A DNA stretch of 64,000 nt, taken from assembly GCA_947561395.2 (NCBI GenBank), contig OX387194.1, positions 28,282,036 through 28,346,035 of the forward strand. The letters are read 5' to 3'. This document shows positions 12,976-25,800 of this stretch, one piece after another. Under the pieces are notes generated by a model. The model saw only the letters and a program-made list of their open reading frames with translations. It was not told the origin of the DNA and searched no databases. Within the stretch, counting starts at the first letter, position 1. Every line of letters starts with the position of its first letter. The stretch comes from Buxus sempervirens (taxonomy: Eukaryota; Streptophyta; Magnoliopsida; Buxales; Buxaceae). The position numbers and the translations under genes were made by a program.

Positions 12976-13198
12976 AAATTAAGTCCACCGATGCAGTTGT
13001 GATTGGCTTCAAATTAACCATCCTGAGAGATGATGGATAATTTGAAAAAGCTGATGATGAAAAGTTTCTTTCCTGCTCATCTTCTTGCCCAGTGCGCACA
13101 ATCTTTGCAAATGCTCGTGCTCTTTCTGCCGGAGGACCAAAAGTTATCAACAGGATTACTGCAACATAGTACCAGCCAAGAGGTGACTTTTTTACCTG
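12976..13198 (-). other. Unidentified candidate exon
   Basis: On -, a frame of about 75 codons has a plausible acceptor (CTTCAG) and a strong donor-like CAA/GTAAGT at its end. It starts with a hydrophobic stretch (GWYYVAVILLITFG) followed by a charged segment (AERARAFAKIVRTGQEDEQE), like a membrane anchor with a cytosolic tail. I do not recognise the family, and no partner exons were found between 13.2 and 14.1 kb. It could be a pseudogene remnant or a gene ending convergently with the ZNHIT2-like gene. Confidence 0.3.
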
Positions 13199-13559
13199 AA
13201 GCAACGAGCTGCCTTTTCTTGCCTTTTTGTGTTCTTTTACTTTTACATGAATTCGGCATGCTCGTGTTCTGGCCTTTTTGTATGTGTGAATTTTCTGAAT
13301 CTATTTGACACTATGTTTCATTGTGTACAATGTGTGGATATCAAAATTTATACAAGATACAAATTATGAGTCCACCATGGGCTTGTAAATGAACAAGTTA
13401 TTAAGCCCAATTATTAGTCCATAAGCCTGTGGGTCATTTTTTTTAAACTAAAATTTATTTATTTATACATTTAAAGAGTAAATTTGGCAAATTCCTATTA
13501 TTTTAGCTCTAGGGGCTTGGTTACAAGGGAATTGGGGAGAAGCAAATCAAATAGAAGGG

Positions 13560-13840
13560 AAGTAAACCAAAGCCCTGAAGAGAAAACCCTCCAAGAAGGG
13601 AAGTAAATCAAAGAAGCTCTAGAGAAATTCTCTTAAAGAGAAAACCCTCCATTTATAAGACACAGGAAAACTTCTCTGTAAAGAGAACGCCCTTCATCTA
13701 GAAGGCCAAAAAAAAAAATTTCTTTGCAAAGAGAAAACCCTCTATCTAGAAAGAACAGGAGAACGTCTTTACAATGAGAAAACCCTCTATCCTAAAGAAG
13801 AAAGGAGAACTTCTCTACAAAGAAAAAACCATCTTTTGAG
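13560..13840. repeat. Degenerate minisatellite
   Basis: About six diverged units of roughly 42-58 bases each contain a GAGAAAACCCTC core with an ACTTCTCT or TCTTTACA block. It lies between the ZNHIT2-like gene and the LRAT-domain gene. The remaining sequence from 13.2 to 14.15 kb shows no gene. Confidence 0.75.
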
Positions 13841-14157
13841 AAAGACTTAGAAGGAATATGCCACCGATAGGGTCATTCCTGAAAAGATTTCTCCATCATC
13901 AAATCTGAAGCAAACATCAATCACAACATCCTTTGCAAGAACAAATGCATGATTTAGCTCAAACAAAATTCAATACTGATTCAGGAACAGTGGGCTTCCT
14001 CCTTAACTGGAACAATGGTGGCATGACACAGCAGGCATCACAGGCTCACATTGGATTTCATAACTCCAGAATCACATAATTAATGTCAACAGATGCTTGT
14101 TAAATGACCAGTGATAACTTAAATACATTAGATTCATGTCAACCTTGATTTTAGTTT

Positions 14158-14937
14158 TTACATAATTGAAACACCCTGTGAATTTTGTGCAATCTGTTTG
14201 TTAGAACCCTGCTTGTCCTTCTCAACTACTACATAACAACAGCCTGCCCAGCCAAGATTCAGAGCCATGTCCTCCACTGCAACCTTGGTCACATCCATTC
14301 TAACACCTATATCAGCGGCATATCTACTCATACAGTACATCCCAGCCATTCCAGTAACCACACTGACTGGATCTCGCATCAACAGCCTCAAAGGAGACGA
14401 GAGCAGAGCTGCCAAAGGAGCTCCAATGGCCGAAGAAACTTGGCTACTCCTTCCAAACGGCGACTCCTCAAGGACCAGAAGACCAGTCTTACAATAAAGG
14501 GCAAAGTCCTCACAGTTGTTCTGGAACACATCATAGCTCCCAAATCCATTTTGAAGCAAGTACATAGCTCTGTGGATCACCATTTCTGGGGAATCAGATG
14601 TTGCAGTGGTGCATGTGCCACCCCGGACTTTGGCAAGGTAAAGATATGGAGAGACACCATACTCAAAGCAGTACAAGGATCCATTTCCAAGGAAGCAATC
14701 CAAACAAGAAAGGAGAACCCCACTGTTGGATCGCCTGAATCCGCAATCAGGAAAGGTTGAACAAGATAATGGAAGTTTCAGGCTTAAACTGGAGTAGGGA
14801 GAGATCTCTGTGCTTGAGCCTGTATCTTGTTCACGTGTAAAATGAACCACTTTGCTTCCCCCAATATAGATGCCTGCATTGGATAATAGAAGGTGGAATA
14901 CAAATGTACAGCTTTGTATTTTGACGTGTGAAGATCC

Positions 14938-14977
<40 letters not shown>

Positions 14978-17370
14978 GATTATTTGGCCATAAAGATAAC
15001 AGAGGGATTCTCATTAGTCATTATTTATTGACAAACCTAGACATCAAGAAAGAAATGTATTATTGGTGCAGACATCTAATACTAGATTAACTAAACGATC
15101 TACTCAATTCTTGTACAGACCGGTCCCGGCCAGTATAGACCGGGTCCGGTCCTGTCTGAATAAACTTTTTGAAAAATAAATTAAAAAAATTGGGAAAAAT
15201 TATTTTAAATTTATACTCTCGGTCTGAAAATTTCTAAGGTCGTCTTAAGTTGGATCGGGCAGTACCGGTTCATTCCCATTTTGACTCGTGGGAAGTGGGA
15301 ACCACCCGAGTCTTCTCCTTTAAAAAGGAGGGTACTGGACCAGCACCCTTCGGTCCCGAATTAGACCGGACGGGCTGGACCGGTATCGTCTGATAAACCA
15401 TTATGTAAGTAGCAACTACATCACAAACAATATCTTTTAGAAACACCTCTTAAAACCCTTACGTGTGTTCTTATTATGTTTATGTATATATATATTTACA
15501 CGTATATGGTGATGATGATGAGTGAGTCATAAACGATGACAGGCCAACCATTTTGTATGAAGATTTAGCATTTTTGGTTTTATTTTTTTATTTTGGGGTT
15601 TACATATGAACACAGTGAAGGATGAAATCAGACCAAGAATACTGATGATTTTGGCAATGGAAAGATGTTTATATAAAGACGATGTCAACCTAAGTTGAGG
15701 AAATCAGAACTAGAAAGCAAGACTCATAAAATCTTTGGGCATTTTTATACTTTTGTTAAGTAGGGGAAAGACAACAACGATAACAACAAAATGCTTTATT
15801 CCCAGTAGTAGTTGGGGTCAGCATAAAGAATCATATTCCTCAATCCCAATCTGTTGAAAACTATATCTTCAGTTTGATTAGGAGTATCCAAGTCCTTTTG
15901 AATAGCTCTTTCCGTCTTCCTCTCACCCCCCTCAGATCCTTAAGTGAACACTCATAGATATTCTCACAGCTATCTTCACTCTATATGCCAGCACTTTCTT
16001 AACCTTCTCCTTTATTTAATTCTTATCCTCAAGAATCAAGATGCACTAGAGAGGGGGTGTACAGGGTAGTGAGTAGACAATGTTTCAAAGGGGTGACAAT
16101 AATAAGAAGCTGCCCATGATGCAGCTAGAAAATAAACTCAAATATTTTTCCAAACATTGAAAATTGAAAAACAATCCCAAGCTGGCTTAATGATCAATCA
16201 TCCTTGGAAAAAGCATTTAGAGAAGGGGAAATTAATACAGCACTTCCAAACCCAACTATCAATCTAACACCAAATTAATTAAAAGATTAATTTTATAAGC
16301 ATTAGTGGAACCTCCTATCATATCCCAACAAAATAATGCATGTTGTCTCCTCTCTTACTCTTTCACCTCCTTTGCTCAACTCTTTTTTCACATTGTCAAA
16401 ACCATATTTTCATGAAACAAATTGACTATGCAGTGCTATGATCCTTACCCAGTCAATGCCAGCTTAAGCCATTTGATTAATAATTTAGCCCATTCCAATT
16501 CCACATGATGTATCAACAAGATATTACTTATCTGCACGTGTGACTTTGCATGAAAAGATACATGGGAAGCACAAACTAATACGTGTGACTTTACACTTAT
16601 ACAAATAAATTCCTAGCTAGACAAACTAATCATTGCGAGAGTTGAACACAAGACCTCCCGCTCTGATACCATATTGAACTGTGCATGTAAAAACTCTAGT
16701 TGCTAGGTTAAGGAGCAATTATAAGGACGCAAATACGATATCTCAACATGCCATTACAACCTATGGACCTAATCCAATTGCCCTCACAAGATTTCAGTTG
16801 GTTTATGATTTTTTTTAGAAGCCAAAAACAATAATGCGACTCCTTAAATCTTCCAATATCGAAGGGTTTAATCTTTGGATTATATTCCGATGCTTGATTA
16901 AGGAATCCACGTACATTAACGTATAAGGAAAGAGAGCTAACAAAGGTCATCTTCCCCGAATGAACAAAGAAAGTCCTTTTTGAGTGATTTGAGGAGCCCG
17001 AAAATGCAAAAGCTCAACCAGATTAAAAGATGGGTTCAATCCATATAGAAGATAAACGAATTAACCATACACATTAGAGCCGACAAAGCAGGCAAAAAGA
17101 AAAAAAAGTTCCCCCGAGGTAGTTATGACAGCATCAGAAAAAAAAACCCATAAACTAGAACTCCAAAATTCTACCAAAAAAAAAAACTAGAACTCCAAAA
17201 GCAACGCAGAGTTCCATGATTCTTCAATGCTATGCCAAATCAGCTGTTCTTTAAAAATGAATGGAATTCACATTACCATGGTGAGAATACGCATACACAG
17301 CTCTCCACGTGTAGATATGATCACCTGCTTTGATCTCCCTTCTCTCTACGCTGTTGGATAGGAGACCCAT
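14158..17370 (-). CDS. LRAT/NC-domain protein (LEAD-SENSITIVE 1 type), 2 exons
   Basis: Exon 1 is 17277-17370 and exon 2 is 14158-14873. The intron of 2403 bases is GT-AG, and the junction completes one glycine codon, giving 269 residues. The N-terminal part holds GDHIYTWRA and AYSHHGIYIGG, with the LRAT-fold histidines. The active-site-like cysteine is C152 in [11 protein letters not shown] hydrophobic, alanine-rich C-terminal stretch follows ([17 protein letters not shown]). The family belongs to the NlpC/P60-LRAT thiol hydrolase/acyltransferase fold; plant members include LEAD-SENSITIVE 1, but the substrate is not known to me. The start is taken at MGLLSN because this is the conserved family N-terminus. 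An in-frame ATG 63 bases upstream exists but precedes only a CT-repeat-encoded stretch. In Arabidopsis (from memory) a gene of this family neighbours FKGP, as here. Confidence 0.9.
14946..14974. repeat. (TA)n microsatellite
   Basis: About 14 TA units lie within the intron of the LRAT-domain gene, close to the exon 2 acceptor on -. Confidence 0.95.
15107..15396. mobile_element. GC-rich foldback, possible MITE remnant
   Basis: The segment is far GC-richer than its AT-rich surroundings. It starts near CAGACCGGTCCCGG and ends near GGACCGGTATCGTCTG, so the ends are partly complementary. Internal GACCGG motifs repeat in both directions. No target duplication is convincing. It lies in the LRAT-domain gene intron. 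Confidence 0.45.
15774..15965 (-). mobile_element. RTE-type LINE 3' tail fragment
   Basis: Read on -, this is a decayed version of the same protein end seen at 9560-9975, with a GRRKEL-like basic block and an ADPN-type ending, followed by a TTG-rich simple tail (GTTGTTATCGTTGTTG on -). It lies in the LRAT-domain gene intron. Confidence 0.6.
15966..17276. other. Remainder of the LRAT-gene intron
   Basis: No gene is seen. At 16636-16676 the - strand reads ATGGTATCAGAGCGGGAGG followed by a tRNA-like GTTCAACTC. This is a common plant repeat motif derived from a primer-binding site or a tRNA-related element. Nothing else retroelement-like surrounds it. Confidence 0.45.
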
Positions 17371-17407
17371 TTCTCTCTCTCTCTCTAGATTGGGCACCTC
17401 TTTTATA
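17371..17407 (-). promoter_or_regulatory. CT-rich leader and candidate TATA box of the LRAT-domain gene
   Basis: On -, a TATAAAA match (17401-17407) stands 31 bases before the ATG and is followed by a short GA run (17373-17388). If used, it would give an extremely short leader and would exclude the in-frame upstream ATG. It may equally be a chance match inside a longer leader. Confidence 0.4.
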
Positions 17408-17844
17408 GACAAGTTTCCTTTATTGTTTTGCAAGAAAGAAGAGAAGAGCCAACTGCAGAGAATGATTCATGATATTGCATGATTTCATTTCCTTGGCTTC
17501 TCACTTTTAGGCTTCTTTTCTTTGACCAAAAGAAATTAGAAAGCTGAGTACCGTGGTGGTTGGCTGCTGCGTGCAAAAACATCTGTTTAGAAGTCAGGAA
17601 TCAGCCAATAAGTGCAAGATTACAAAATGGGAGAAGGTAACAAGAAGATCTACAGGGGAGCAGTTTTACTAGGAATTTTTATCACGATTAATCAGAAGTA
17701 TTAATTTCAATACTAACAGTTAGAGAAAACAGCCATAGATGCAAGCATTATTCTGTCATCTTACTTTGCGTGTGTAACGACATAAATAGCAATTAATAAA
17801 AGTATACAAGATGCTATTTTCTGTGGCTTCAATCTGCTAACTAA

Positions 17845-18243
17845 TTATTCCCCAAAAAAACAAAGGTTCCAATTGTAGACTTTCACGTCAACTTCTGAAG
17901 CTTCTTCAAGCAAATGCCTCAGTTCTCTTGCGAGATCAACATTTTTAGCAAGTAACAAAGCAAATCCTCCACCACCAGCACCCACAAGCTTGTAGCCACA
18001 GCAGAAGCAACCAGCAAATGCAAAGAGCCTATCGACACATTCATTGCTGCGATAAAAGGTCTAGTTCCGGATGCAACCACCGAGCCTCCAGCATTATCTC
18101 CCCCAGCTCATCTATGTTGCAATTCATCAAAGCTTTGCGGTCCATCTTTGCCAATTCAGTAAGACAATACTCGGTATGAGTAGATTATCACGTTGGAGGT
18201 AACTAATTACCAGCTTTTGCAAGACTTTGTCTGCGAATCTGAC
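17845..18243 (-). pseudogene. FKGP: FKGP last-exon remnant (L-fucokinase/GDP-fucose pyrophosphorylase)
   Basis: On -, the stretch matches the C-terminus of the plant bifunctional fucose-salvage enzyme. It begins after a plausible intron acceptor (GTAG) with VRFADKVLQKL, then YLQRDNLL, then ELAKMDRKALMNC, and ends with the GHMP-kinase loop GYKLVGAGGGGFALLLAK and DVKVYNW. Two reading-frame breaks lie inside: about four bases are missing after the RDNLL block, and one extra base occurs before the SNE block. The kinase motif upstream and the whole pyrophosphorylase region are not found next to it. FKGP normally exceeds 1000 residues, so this is a terminal relic. It lies directly behind the LRAT-domain gene in the same orientation. 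Confidence 0.85.
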
Positions 18244-19329
18244 CTACATGACAAATATTTAATGAAAGTGGAATATTTAGGAAATATGACATCAAATACA
18301 GGTTTGTTAATCTGTATTGCAGAGATTGTGCCCACAACTGTTCAAAACATATCTCAAATCAAGGTATGTTTTCAATGTTCATACAAAAGCCCACCAAGAT
18401 TGTTTTACAAGCTATTCTTGCCAATATGGTATAGAATTTCTTCAATCAGTTAGTTTGTACAAACATAATCAACACAATCTGAAAGTTTCAGTACCAATCA
18501 AAGTATATTCTAAACCAAAGGAGGCATTTCCAAAGTTGTGTCATAGAGAAAAAAAACAGAATAATATTGTTAATGCTGGAAACAAGAAAGCAGTAACTTG
18601 GCCAGTAAACACCACCAGCAATGTTACTGTGACTCCATAAGAAACCGAAATTAACCATGGGAACGACCTGGTGCCGGAATGGAATTACTGGGAAACCTGC
18701 AGTGAATTTAATACATGGGTATAAACCTCCTATTTGATCCTGTCAGCCTCCTCCTTTGCCCATGACCTCCAAGACCAAAACAAGCCCATTGGGCTTAAAA
18801 GAAAAGGGTAGAATGTACAACAGGGAATATAAGTATGTGAGAGATACAATTAGTATACATGCCATCCCCCGATCACAAGTAGAAGCTAATAGTACCGCCC
18901 CAGCTTGATTAGTATATTCAATAAGAAAATGCACGTTCATGGGGCTTAAAATCCCTTGGTTAAGGCTTATGCCTCACATTTTAATCAAGAAAAATTAATA
19001 GGCCACTTTATCATTTGTGAAATTGGTCCAGAGCAAGGTTGGAAATTTTGGATGTCTTCAACGCCCAGCGAAATTTCGGGGCATGCCGAGAAATCTATGG
19101 AAAATAAATTCCTCACAATTTTCCCATACTGGGGAAATATGAAGAAATTTTGCCAGATTTCATTGGAATGTTGCCACATTTCACCAATCTGGGGAAATTT
19201 GGAGAAGAAATTCCTAGATTTTGCCAGAATACCGCAACATTCCGCCAGCATGCCAAGGAAAAAGCGAAAAGAGTCCATACCCCCTATTTCGTGTCGCCAG
19301 ACAAAAAAAAAAAAACGAAATTTCGCCAA
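18244..19329. other. Non-coding interval inside the former FKGP locus
   Basis: No supported gene. A long open frame at 18956-19519 is made of repeated GGGGAAAT-type blocks (for example near 19130 and 19190) and low-complexity A runs, and has no protein-like features. Confidence 0.5.
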
Positions 19330-19470
19330 TAGGGGTGTCAATTGGTTTAGTGTAAACCGCATTCCGACTAAACGATTTGGTTTTACTCAAAGTTTGGTTC
19401 GGTTTTGGTTTGAAAAAGTTCAAACCGAATTAGTTTGGTTCAGTTTTGTGAGAACACGGCCTGTGGGGTT
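19330..19470. mobile_element. Fragment of an hAT-type MITE
   Basis: It starts with AATAGGGGTGTCAATTGGTTT and carries several GGTTTGGTT/AACCGAA motifs. These are typical of short hAT-derived elements like the complete one at 60269-60839. The other end is absent. Confidence 0.5.
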
Positions 19471-19650
19471 GGTTTGGGTCAATGGAGTCGCCACCATCCA
19501 TGGTTCAATTTGGGTATGAATGGACACCAAGAAAATTAATTAAGTGAGAATTTTAAATTGGTCCAACCAAATTTTGGGTTAGAGGGTTCACTTAAGTGGT
19601 TAGGAAGGTGTTAGGCATCCAACCACTCCTGGTTTAATGAACCAGTTACC
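19471..19650 (-). mobile_element. Tat/Ogre-like LTR fragment
   Basis: The + strand reads GGAGTCGCCACCAT, TGAATGGACACCAA and GGTGTTAGGCATCC in this order. These are the complements of three blocks in the long LTR at 52162-57795 (near 54865, 54833 and 54710). It is therefore a short antisense piece of a related LTR. Confidence 0.65.
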
Positions 19651-21242
19651 TTATCTGAATTTCATCATGAAAATTTTATTTATTTACAATTTCCTAAAAT
19701 TCTAAGAAAAAAAATCCTAATATATACAAATCCTAAAAAGTGGAAGTTTCTAATTTTGCTATAATTTGTACAAGTGGAATATTTCTAAAATCCTAAAATG
19801 GCAATAATTCCAAAAAAACTGAAATTGCACATTTACAAAATTACCATTCTTAAAATTTCTAAAAGAAAATCAAAGTTTAGGGAATTTATAAAAATATAAT
19901 AACAAAACAAATAAAGACATAAACCCAATCCCTAAATAAAAACAAAGGGAATAGATTATTTTTTTATTTTAATTTTTTTTATATTATTATTATTTTTTAT
20001 TTTTTTAATTTTTTCTTTAGAAAAGGAAATCCAAAATATAGGCACTCATAAAATCCATTTTTAAAAGTGAAAAGAGAAATAACCAAAATCAACAAGTGCC
20101 TCTTCTTGTTTTATTTGAAATTGCTAAACCCTTATTGAACATAATCTTTAATTTTCGTTTAAACCATTGGTTGCTATAAGAATTTAATAACAACCTAAAA
20201 ATAGAGTTAAACCTCAAAGAAACAAATAATAATAGTATGCTAATTATCAGAAAATAACAAATGAAAAGTAAAAAAAATTAAAGTCTACTAAATGTCATAT
20301 ACATGGAGATGATAAGTTACGAAGAACCCATAGAAACAATATGCCAAAATCATCTGCATAAGTAGAACCAGATGAGGAATCTTAGCTAACACACAGCCCT
20401 TACAACCATATGTATACATATGAATCCAAGAAGCATGACTAGTTGCAGTATATGTGAAGACAAAAATGGGACTACTACCATGCCTTATTTTCATGTAAAT
20501 GCAATGCCTTATTTGGCATATATGATAAGGCACGTGTTAGGTGGCTTAGTATTTGGCTTAGAAAATAGCTTAAGAATGGCTTAGGAAACGATTTAAGAAA
20601 TTGATTAATTGATTCATAAAATATATTTAAAGGTCACTTGGCACACTTTTAGAACCAAATTCATTGCTTGACCATATTATTGCCTGAGTTATTGCATGGT
20701 ATGAACTTTCGAATAGAATTGATATGAACTGACATACCATGTTGAGGAAGTTCCCGTCCATACCATACAAAATACGATTTAGTCATGGGACTTGAAGAAG
20801 CAAAAGTACTTAGCCTCTTGTCATTTTCATGTGTCTCCTTGTTCTGTCTGTTAAAAAAACTCTTTGAGCTGAGGGTACATGCTTTACTCATGGGATTTGA
20901 AGGGGTAAAATTACTTAGCCTCTTGCCCTTTATTATTACAAAGTTCCTCACTGCTTGTGTTATAGTTCATGGGAAACCATTTAAAAGGAATCCTAATTAA
21001 CCCCTAACTACCACAGCTTCAAGCTACTTAGACAAGAGGGTAACAAGTTTTTAGATAGCAATAGCAGTCCATGGTAAAAATTTCAAAACAGACATAACAA
21101 TACCTAAGAACAGAAACAGATAATGAACTGCTTAACAGTACCCGAACTTGCTACAAAAACCATGATTTCCAGGTTATGTTGGTGTGACAAGGGTTTCTTA
21201 GGTCATTCTCTAAATGGATTACCAAGCCAGATGGATACTTTG
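19651..21242. other. AT-rich non-coding interval
   Basis: No gene or well-defined element is seen. A short imperfect direct repeat containing GGACTTGAAGAAGCAAAAGTACTTAGCCTC-like blocks lies near 20787-20930. The final five bases (CTTTG) are the left target duplication of the Ty3 element. Confidence 0.45.
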
Positions 21243-21783
21243 TGATGTAGGATGAGTTTTGAGGCTTCTGCGGTCATTAAACATTGTTTTTGGAACCAGG
21301 GGTATTTTGGTAATTTTTAGTCACGCTGTCAAAATTGGCTGAAAATTGGTAGTCTGATTGGAAATGGTCCAAAAAGTTGGACTCGTGGCAATAGCACGAG
21401 GTCTCGAGATTTTAGCCAAATTCCATTGTTTAGACCTTTGAATAGGCCAATTTGCTATTTTAGGAAATTATTGACTGCTTCCGTTTAGAGTCAAGGAAAG
21501 TCAGTTTTGAGTCATTCTTTTAGGGAAATTCTTATTTTTGGCTATATTTTAGGAATTTGAGTCCTCGAATTTTACTACTAGTAAAATTCGTTTCTTCTAT
21601 TTTTTGGGTTTTCTTGTAACTCTTATAAAAAGGCATTTAGGGATTTCATTTTGAAATAAAAAATTTTACTTAAAGCTAAGAAATTATTGTGTTCTTGAAT
21701 TTTTTCGTCTTCTAGAACGATATCTAGACCAATATATCTATCAGAACGATATCTGATCTTTTCTTTCAACCTTCCCTGTGTCA
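21243..21783 (+). repeat. 5' LTR of the Ty3/gypsy element
   Basis: It is the left of a pair; the right copy has many substitutions and small indels relative to it (for example four extra bases near ATTAAAGATTAAACATTG). The divergence suggests an insertion that is not recent. A TATAAAAAGG promoter-like box lies at about 21624. Confidence 0.95.
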
Positions 21784-21816
21784 ATTGGTATCAGAGAAGA
21801 TTTTCCCTTAACTTAG

Positions 21817-22858
21817 ATGGCACAGAACAAAGGTGGAGAAAACCTTAACCCTAATGGTCGTGGGATTGAGGCCTTGTGGCAATGAATTGAAGAGGATCGC
21901 CAAGCGACTAATCGCTAGTTTCAAGAAATTCGGGATCTGTTTGCAACTTTAACAGTCAATGTTAATCTGCATTTCCCACATCGTGAACCAAGGGAAGACG
22001 TACAGAATCGGTGCGGTCGCAAGAAAAATCAGCCAATGGTTTTCAAGGGAGATTCAAATGATGAAGAAATCGAAGGGATGATTTTGACAAATAACCCCTT
22101 GAGATCAGGAAGTAAGTGGCAATAATAGTACTTTCCGTATGAGGATGGATCTTCCATCTTTTGACGGACAGTTGAGTATTGAAGAATTCTTGGATTGGCT
22201 AAACGAAGAAGAGTGCTTCTTTGAGTACATGGGTATCGAAGAGGAGAAGAAGGTAAAGCTAGTTGCTTACAAACTGAAGGGGGGCGCTTCTGCTTGGTGG
22301 GAACAATTGCAGATTTCTAGAGTTCGGCAGAATCGGGATAAAATCCAAATGTGGCATAGAATGAAGCAGTTGATGAGGACTCGTTTTCTGCTTGCAGATT
22401 ATGACCAAATCTTGTTTCAATAGTATCGGAGATGTCGTCAAGGTAACCGAACGGTGCATGACTATGTTTCTGAATTCTAGCGACTTTCTGCTAGGAATGA
22501 TCTTTCGGAGACCGAAAGCCAACTAGTGGCTAGATTTGTGGAGGGCCTACATGCCAATATTCAAGATCTCGTAATGATGCAGCCAGCACACACGCTGCAG
22601 TATGCCATTCAATTGGCTACACGGACAGAGTTGCAGATCGATCGACCAAGCACTAGGAATTTTAACACGAGCAGTGGGAGTAGATTTAACCCATCTACAG
22701 TGCAGATAGCAATAGACCAAAGAGGAAAAGCAATAGCAAATCCCCAGGACGGTGACTTCTACCCCTCCTGCTGTACGCAATAATCCTTACGAGGGTGATA
22801 AGTGTTATCATTGCGGTCAACCAGGGCACCAGTCCAATCAATGTTCATAGCGACAGGC
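21817..22858 (+). pseudogene. Decayed gag of the Ty3/gypsy element
   Basis: The frame opens at ATG 21817 and is soon stopped (TGA near 21883), then again near 22421 and 22480. The capsid part contains the usual W-rich segment (LKGGASAWWEQL, near 22270-22305). A CX2CX4HX4C zinc knuckle occupies 22803-22844. Most stops sit where family members have Gln or Arg, consistent with C-to-T decay. Confidence 0.88.
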
Positions 22859-25800
22859 TATGAACTTGGCTATTCATGATGATGAGCTTGTTGTAGAAGA
22901 TGATTATCCATATGAGATTCTTGAGGAGGAGGAGGAACCTGCTGCAATGACCCATGAAGATGAAGGAGTGTCTCTTGTAGTTCGTTGTCTAATGTATACA
23001 CCACGAAAGGAAGATGAACAGCGGCACAACATCTTCACAACACACTGTACTGTGAAGCAGAGGATGTGTGACTTGATCATTGATAGTGGTAGCAGTGAGA
23101 ACATTGTCTTTAGGATCATGGTAGACAAGTTGGGGTTACCAACAGAAATGCATCCAATGCCATACAAGATCGGCTGGATTAAGGACATTGGGAGTGCAGT
23201 ACAAATCACCGAACGATGCCGAGTACCGTTTTCTATTGGAAAGCACTATCAAGATGAGGTCCTTTATGACGTGATAGATATGGATGTGTGTCACATGTTT
23301 TTGGGTAGGCTGTGGCAGTATGATTGAGACGTTATACACAAGGGTAAGGACAACACTTACTCGTTTTTCAAAGATGGTGTGAAAGTGATACTAGCGCCTA
23401 GGTGGCGAGAGCTAGTCCCGATTAAATCAGTAAAGAAGAGCCAGAATTTCCTGATTGTGCCAAACTTATTATTAAAGATGAAGGAAACAAAGCAGGTCTT
23501 TGCCCTTGTTGTTAAAGGAGAAGAAAACACAAACGAAGATAAAGTGAGCATTCCAGATTCTATCTGTCCACTGTTGGCAGAGTTTCAAGATGTTCTTTTT
23601 GCCGACCTACCTACTGGACTTCCTCCAAAGCGAACAGTACAGCATGAGATCGATTTGGTTCCAAAAGCAAGTCTACCTAATCTGCCCCATTACCAGATGA
23701 GTCCTAAGGAGTTCGAAATTTTGCAGAGCCAAGTGACAGATTGTAGAAAGGGCTGATTAGAGAAAGCATGAGTCCATGTGCGGTTCTTGCACTGCTCACT
23801 CCAAAGAAAAATGGGTCGTGGCGAATGTGTATTGATAGTCGAGCAATCAACAAGATTAACGTAAAGTATAGATTCCTTATTCCACGCTTGGACGATATGT
23901 TGGATATGTTAGAGGGTGCTCAAGTGTTCTCGAAAATTGATTTAAAAAGTGGGTATCATCAGATTCAGATTCAGCCAGGGGACGAGTGGAAGACTGCATT
24001 CAAAACTCAGGAAGGATTGTACGAGTGGTCGGTTATGCCATTTGGATTATCTAATGCACCTAGCACCTTCATGCGGGTGATGAATCAGGTATTTCAACCC
24101 TTCATTGGAAAGTTCATGGTTGTTTATTTTGATGACATCTTGATATACAGCCGCAGTGAAGTTCAACATGTACAGCAACTGCGAGAGATCCTGAGTGTTT
24201 TAAAGAATAACTAGTTGTATGTAAACTTGAAGAAGTGCAGCTTTGTCACAAATAGCTTAATCTTCCTGGGGTTGTAGTTAGTGAAGAGGGAATCAAAGTT
24301 GATGAAGCTAAGATTAAGGCAATTAGGGAATGGCCGGTTCCCAAGACAATCAGCGAAGTATGCAGCTTCCATGGTTTGGCAATCTTCTACAGATGGTTCG
24401 TGAAGAATTTCAGTACCATAGCCGCACCCCTCACGAACTGTTTGAAGCAGAAACAATTAAATTGGACTAACGAAGCAGAGAAAAACTTTGCTCTTTTGAA
24501 AGAAAAATTATCTACAGCTCCTATTTTGGCCCTTCCGAGTTTTGAGAAGCTGTTTGAAGTTGACTGTAATGCTTCTGGTGTTGGTATTGGAGCAGTGTTA
24601 TCCCAAGAAGGGAGACTAGTTGCTTTTTTCAGCGAAAAGCTTAGCAACCCTAGATTGAAGTGGAGTACTTATGAGCAGGAATTATATGTGGTAGTGCGAA
24701 CTTTACAACATTGGGAACCATATTTGATACAGCATGAGTTCATCCTTCATAGTGATCATTAGGCTTTGAAGCACCTGTAGAATTCGGCCAAGCCTAACCA
24801 CATGCATGCTAGGTGGATCAACTACATCCAACAGTTTACATTCTCTTTGAAGCACAAATCAGGGACATTTAACAAGGTTGTAGACGCCTTAAGTAGGAGA
24901 GCTTATTTGCTTACAGTTGTACGGGCTGAGATTATAGGGTTTGAGTACCTAAAGGATCTCTATGCCACAGATGAGGATTTCAAGGAAATCTAGGTTCAGG
25001 TTAATTCTAGTGTCCCTACTTCTCCGAATTTTCAAATTCATGATGGTTATTTGTTTTATGATGATCGCTTATGCATTCCACATGGATCACTACGAGAACT
25101 TCTCATTCGAGAAGCACATGCGGGTGGATTAGGACACCTTGGACGAGACAAAATCATCTCTATGGTGGAGTCTCGGTATTATTGGCCACATCTGAAGCGA
25201 GACGTAGAGAAGTATGTACAAAGGTGTAACATTTGTCAGACAGCTAAGGAACAGGCGCAGAATACTGGATTGTATACCCCATTGTCCATTCCAGATGCTC
25301 CATGGGAGGCGTTATTTATGGATTTCATCCTTGGTCTGCCCCGAACTCAGTGAGGTGTGGATTCTATTTTTGTTGTGGTTGATAGGTTCTCTAAGATGGC
25401 ACACTTTATTTCATGTCGGAAGACATTAGATGCTAGTCACATTGCACAATTGTTCTTCAAAGAGATTGTTTGTTTACATGGTGTGCCCAAGTCCATTGTC
25501 TCTGATTGTGATACCAAGTTCTTAAGCCACTTTTGGCGTTCTCTGTGGTGTCGTTTTGAGATGGACTTGCAGTATAGCAATACCTGTCATCCCCAAACAG
25601 ACGGTCAGACATAAGTGGTGAACCGTACCTTGGGCAATATCTTGCGAAGTCTGTGTCAGGATCATACAAAACAGTGGGATTTTGTTGTTTCTCAAGCTGA
25701 ATTTGCTTACAACATGGTGCCGAACAGGTCTAGTGGCAAGTCACCTTTTGAAATCATTTACATCCGTCCTCCACTTCATACATTGGATTTAGTTCCATTA

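Noticed and set aside
14185..14760. 191-codon frame on + opposite the LRAT-domain exon
   Set aside because: It is the antisense shadow of a well-supported coding exon and has no domain of its own.
16636..16676. Primer-binding-site motif on - suggesting an LTR element in the LRAT-gene intron
   Set aside because: No paired LTRs, purine tract or internal region could be found around it.
18956..19519. 187-codon open frame on +
   Set aside because: It is built from GGGGAAAT-type repeats, an A run and MITE/LTR fragments; there is no protein-like conservation pattern.
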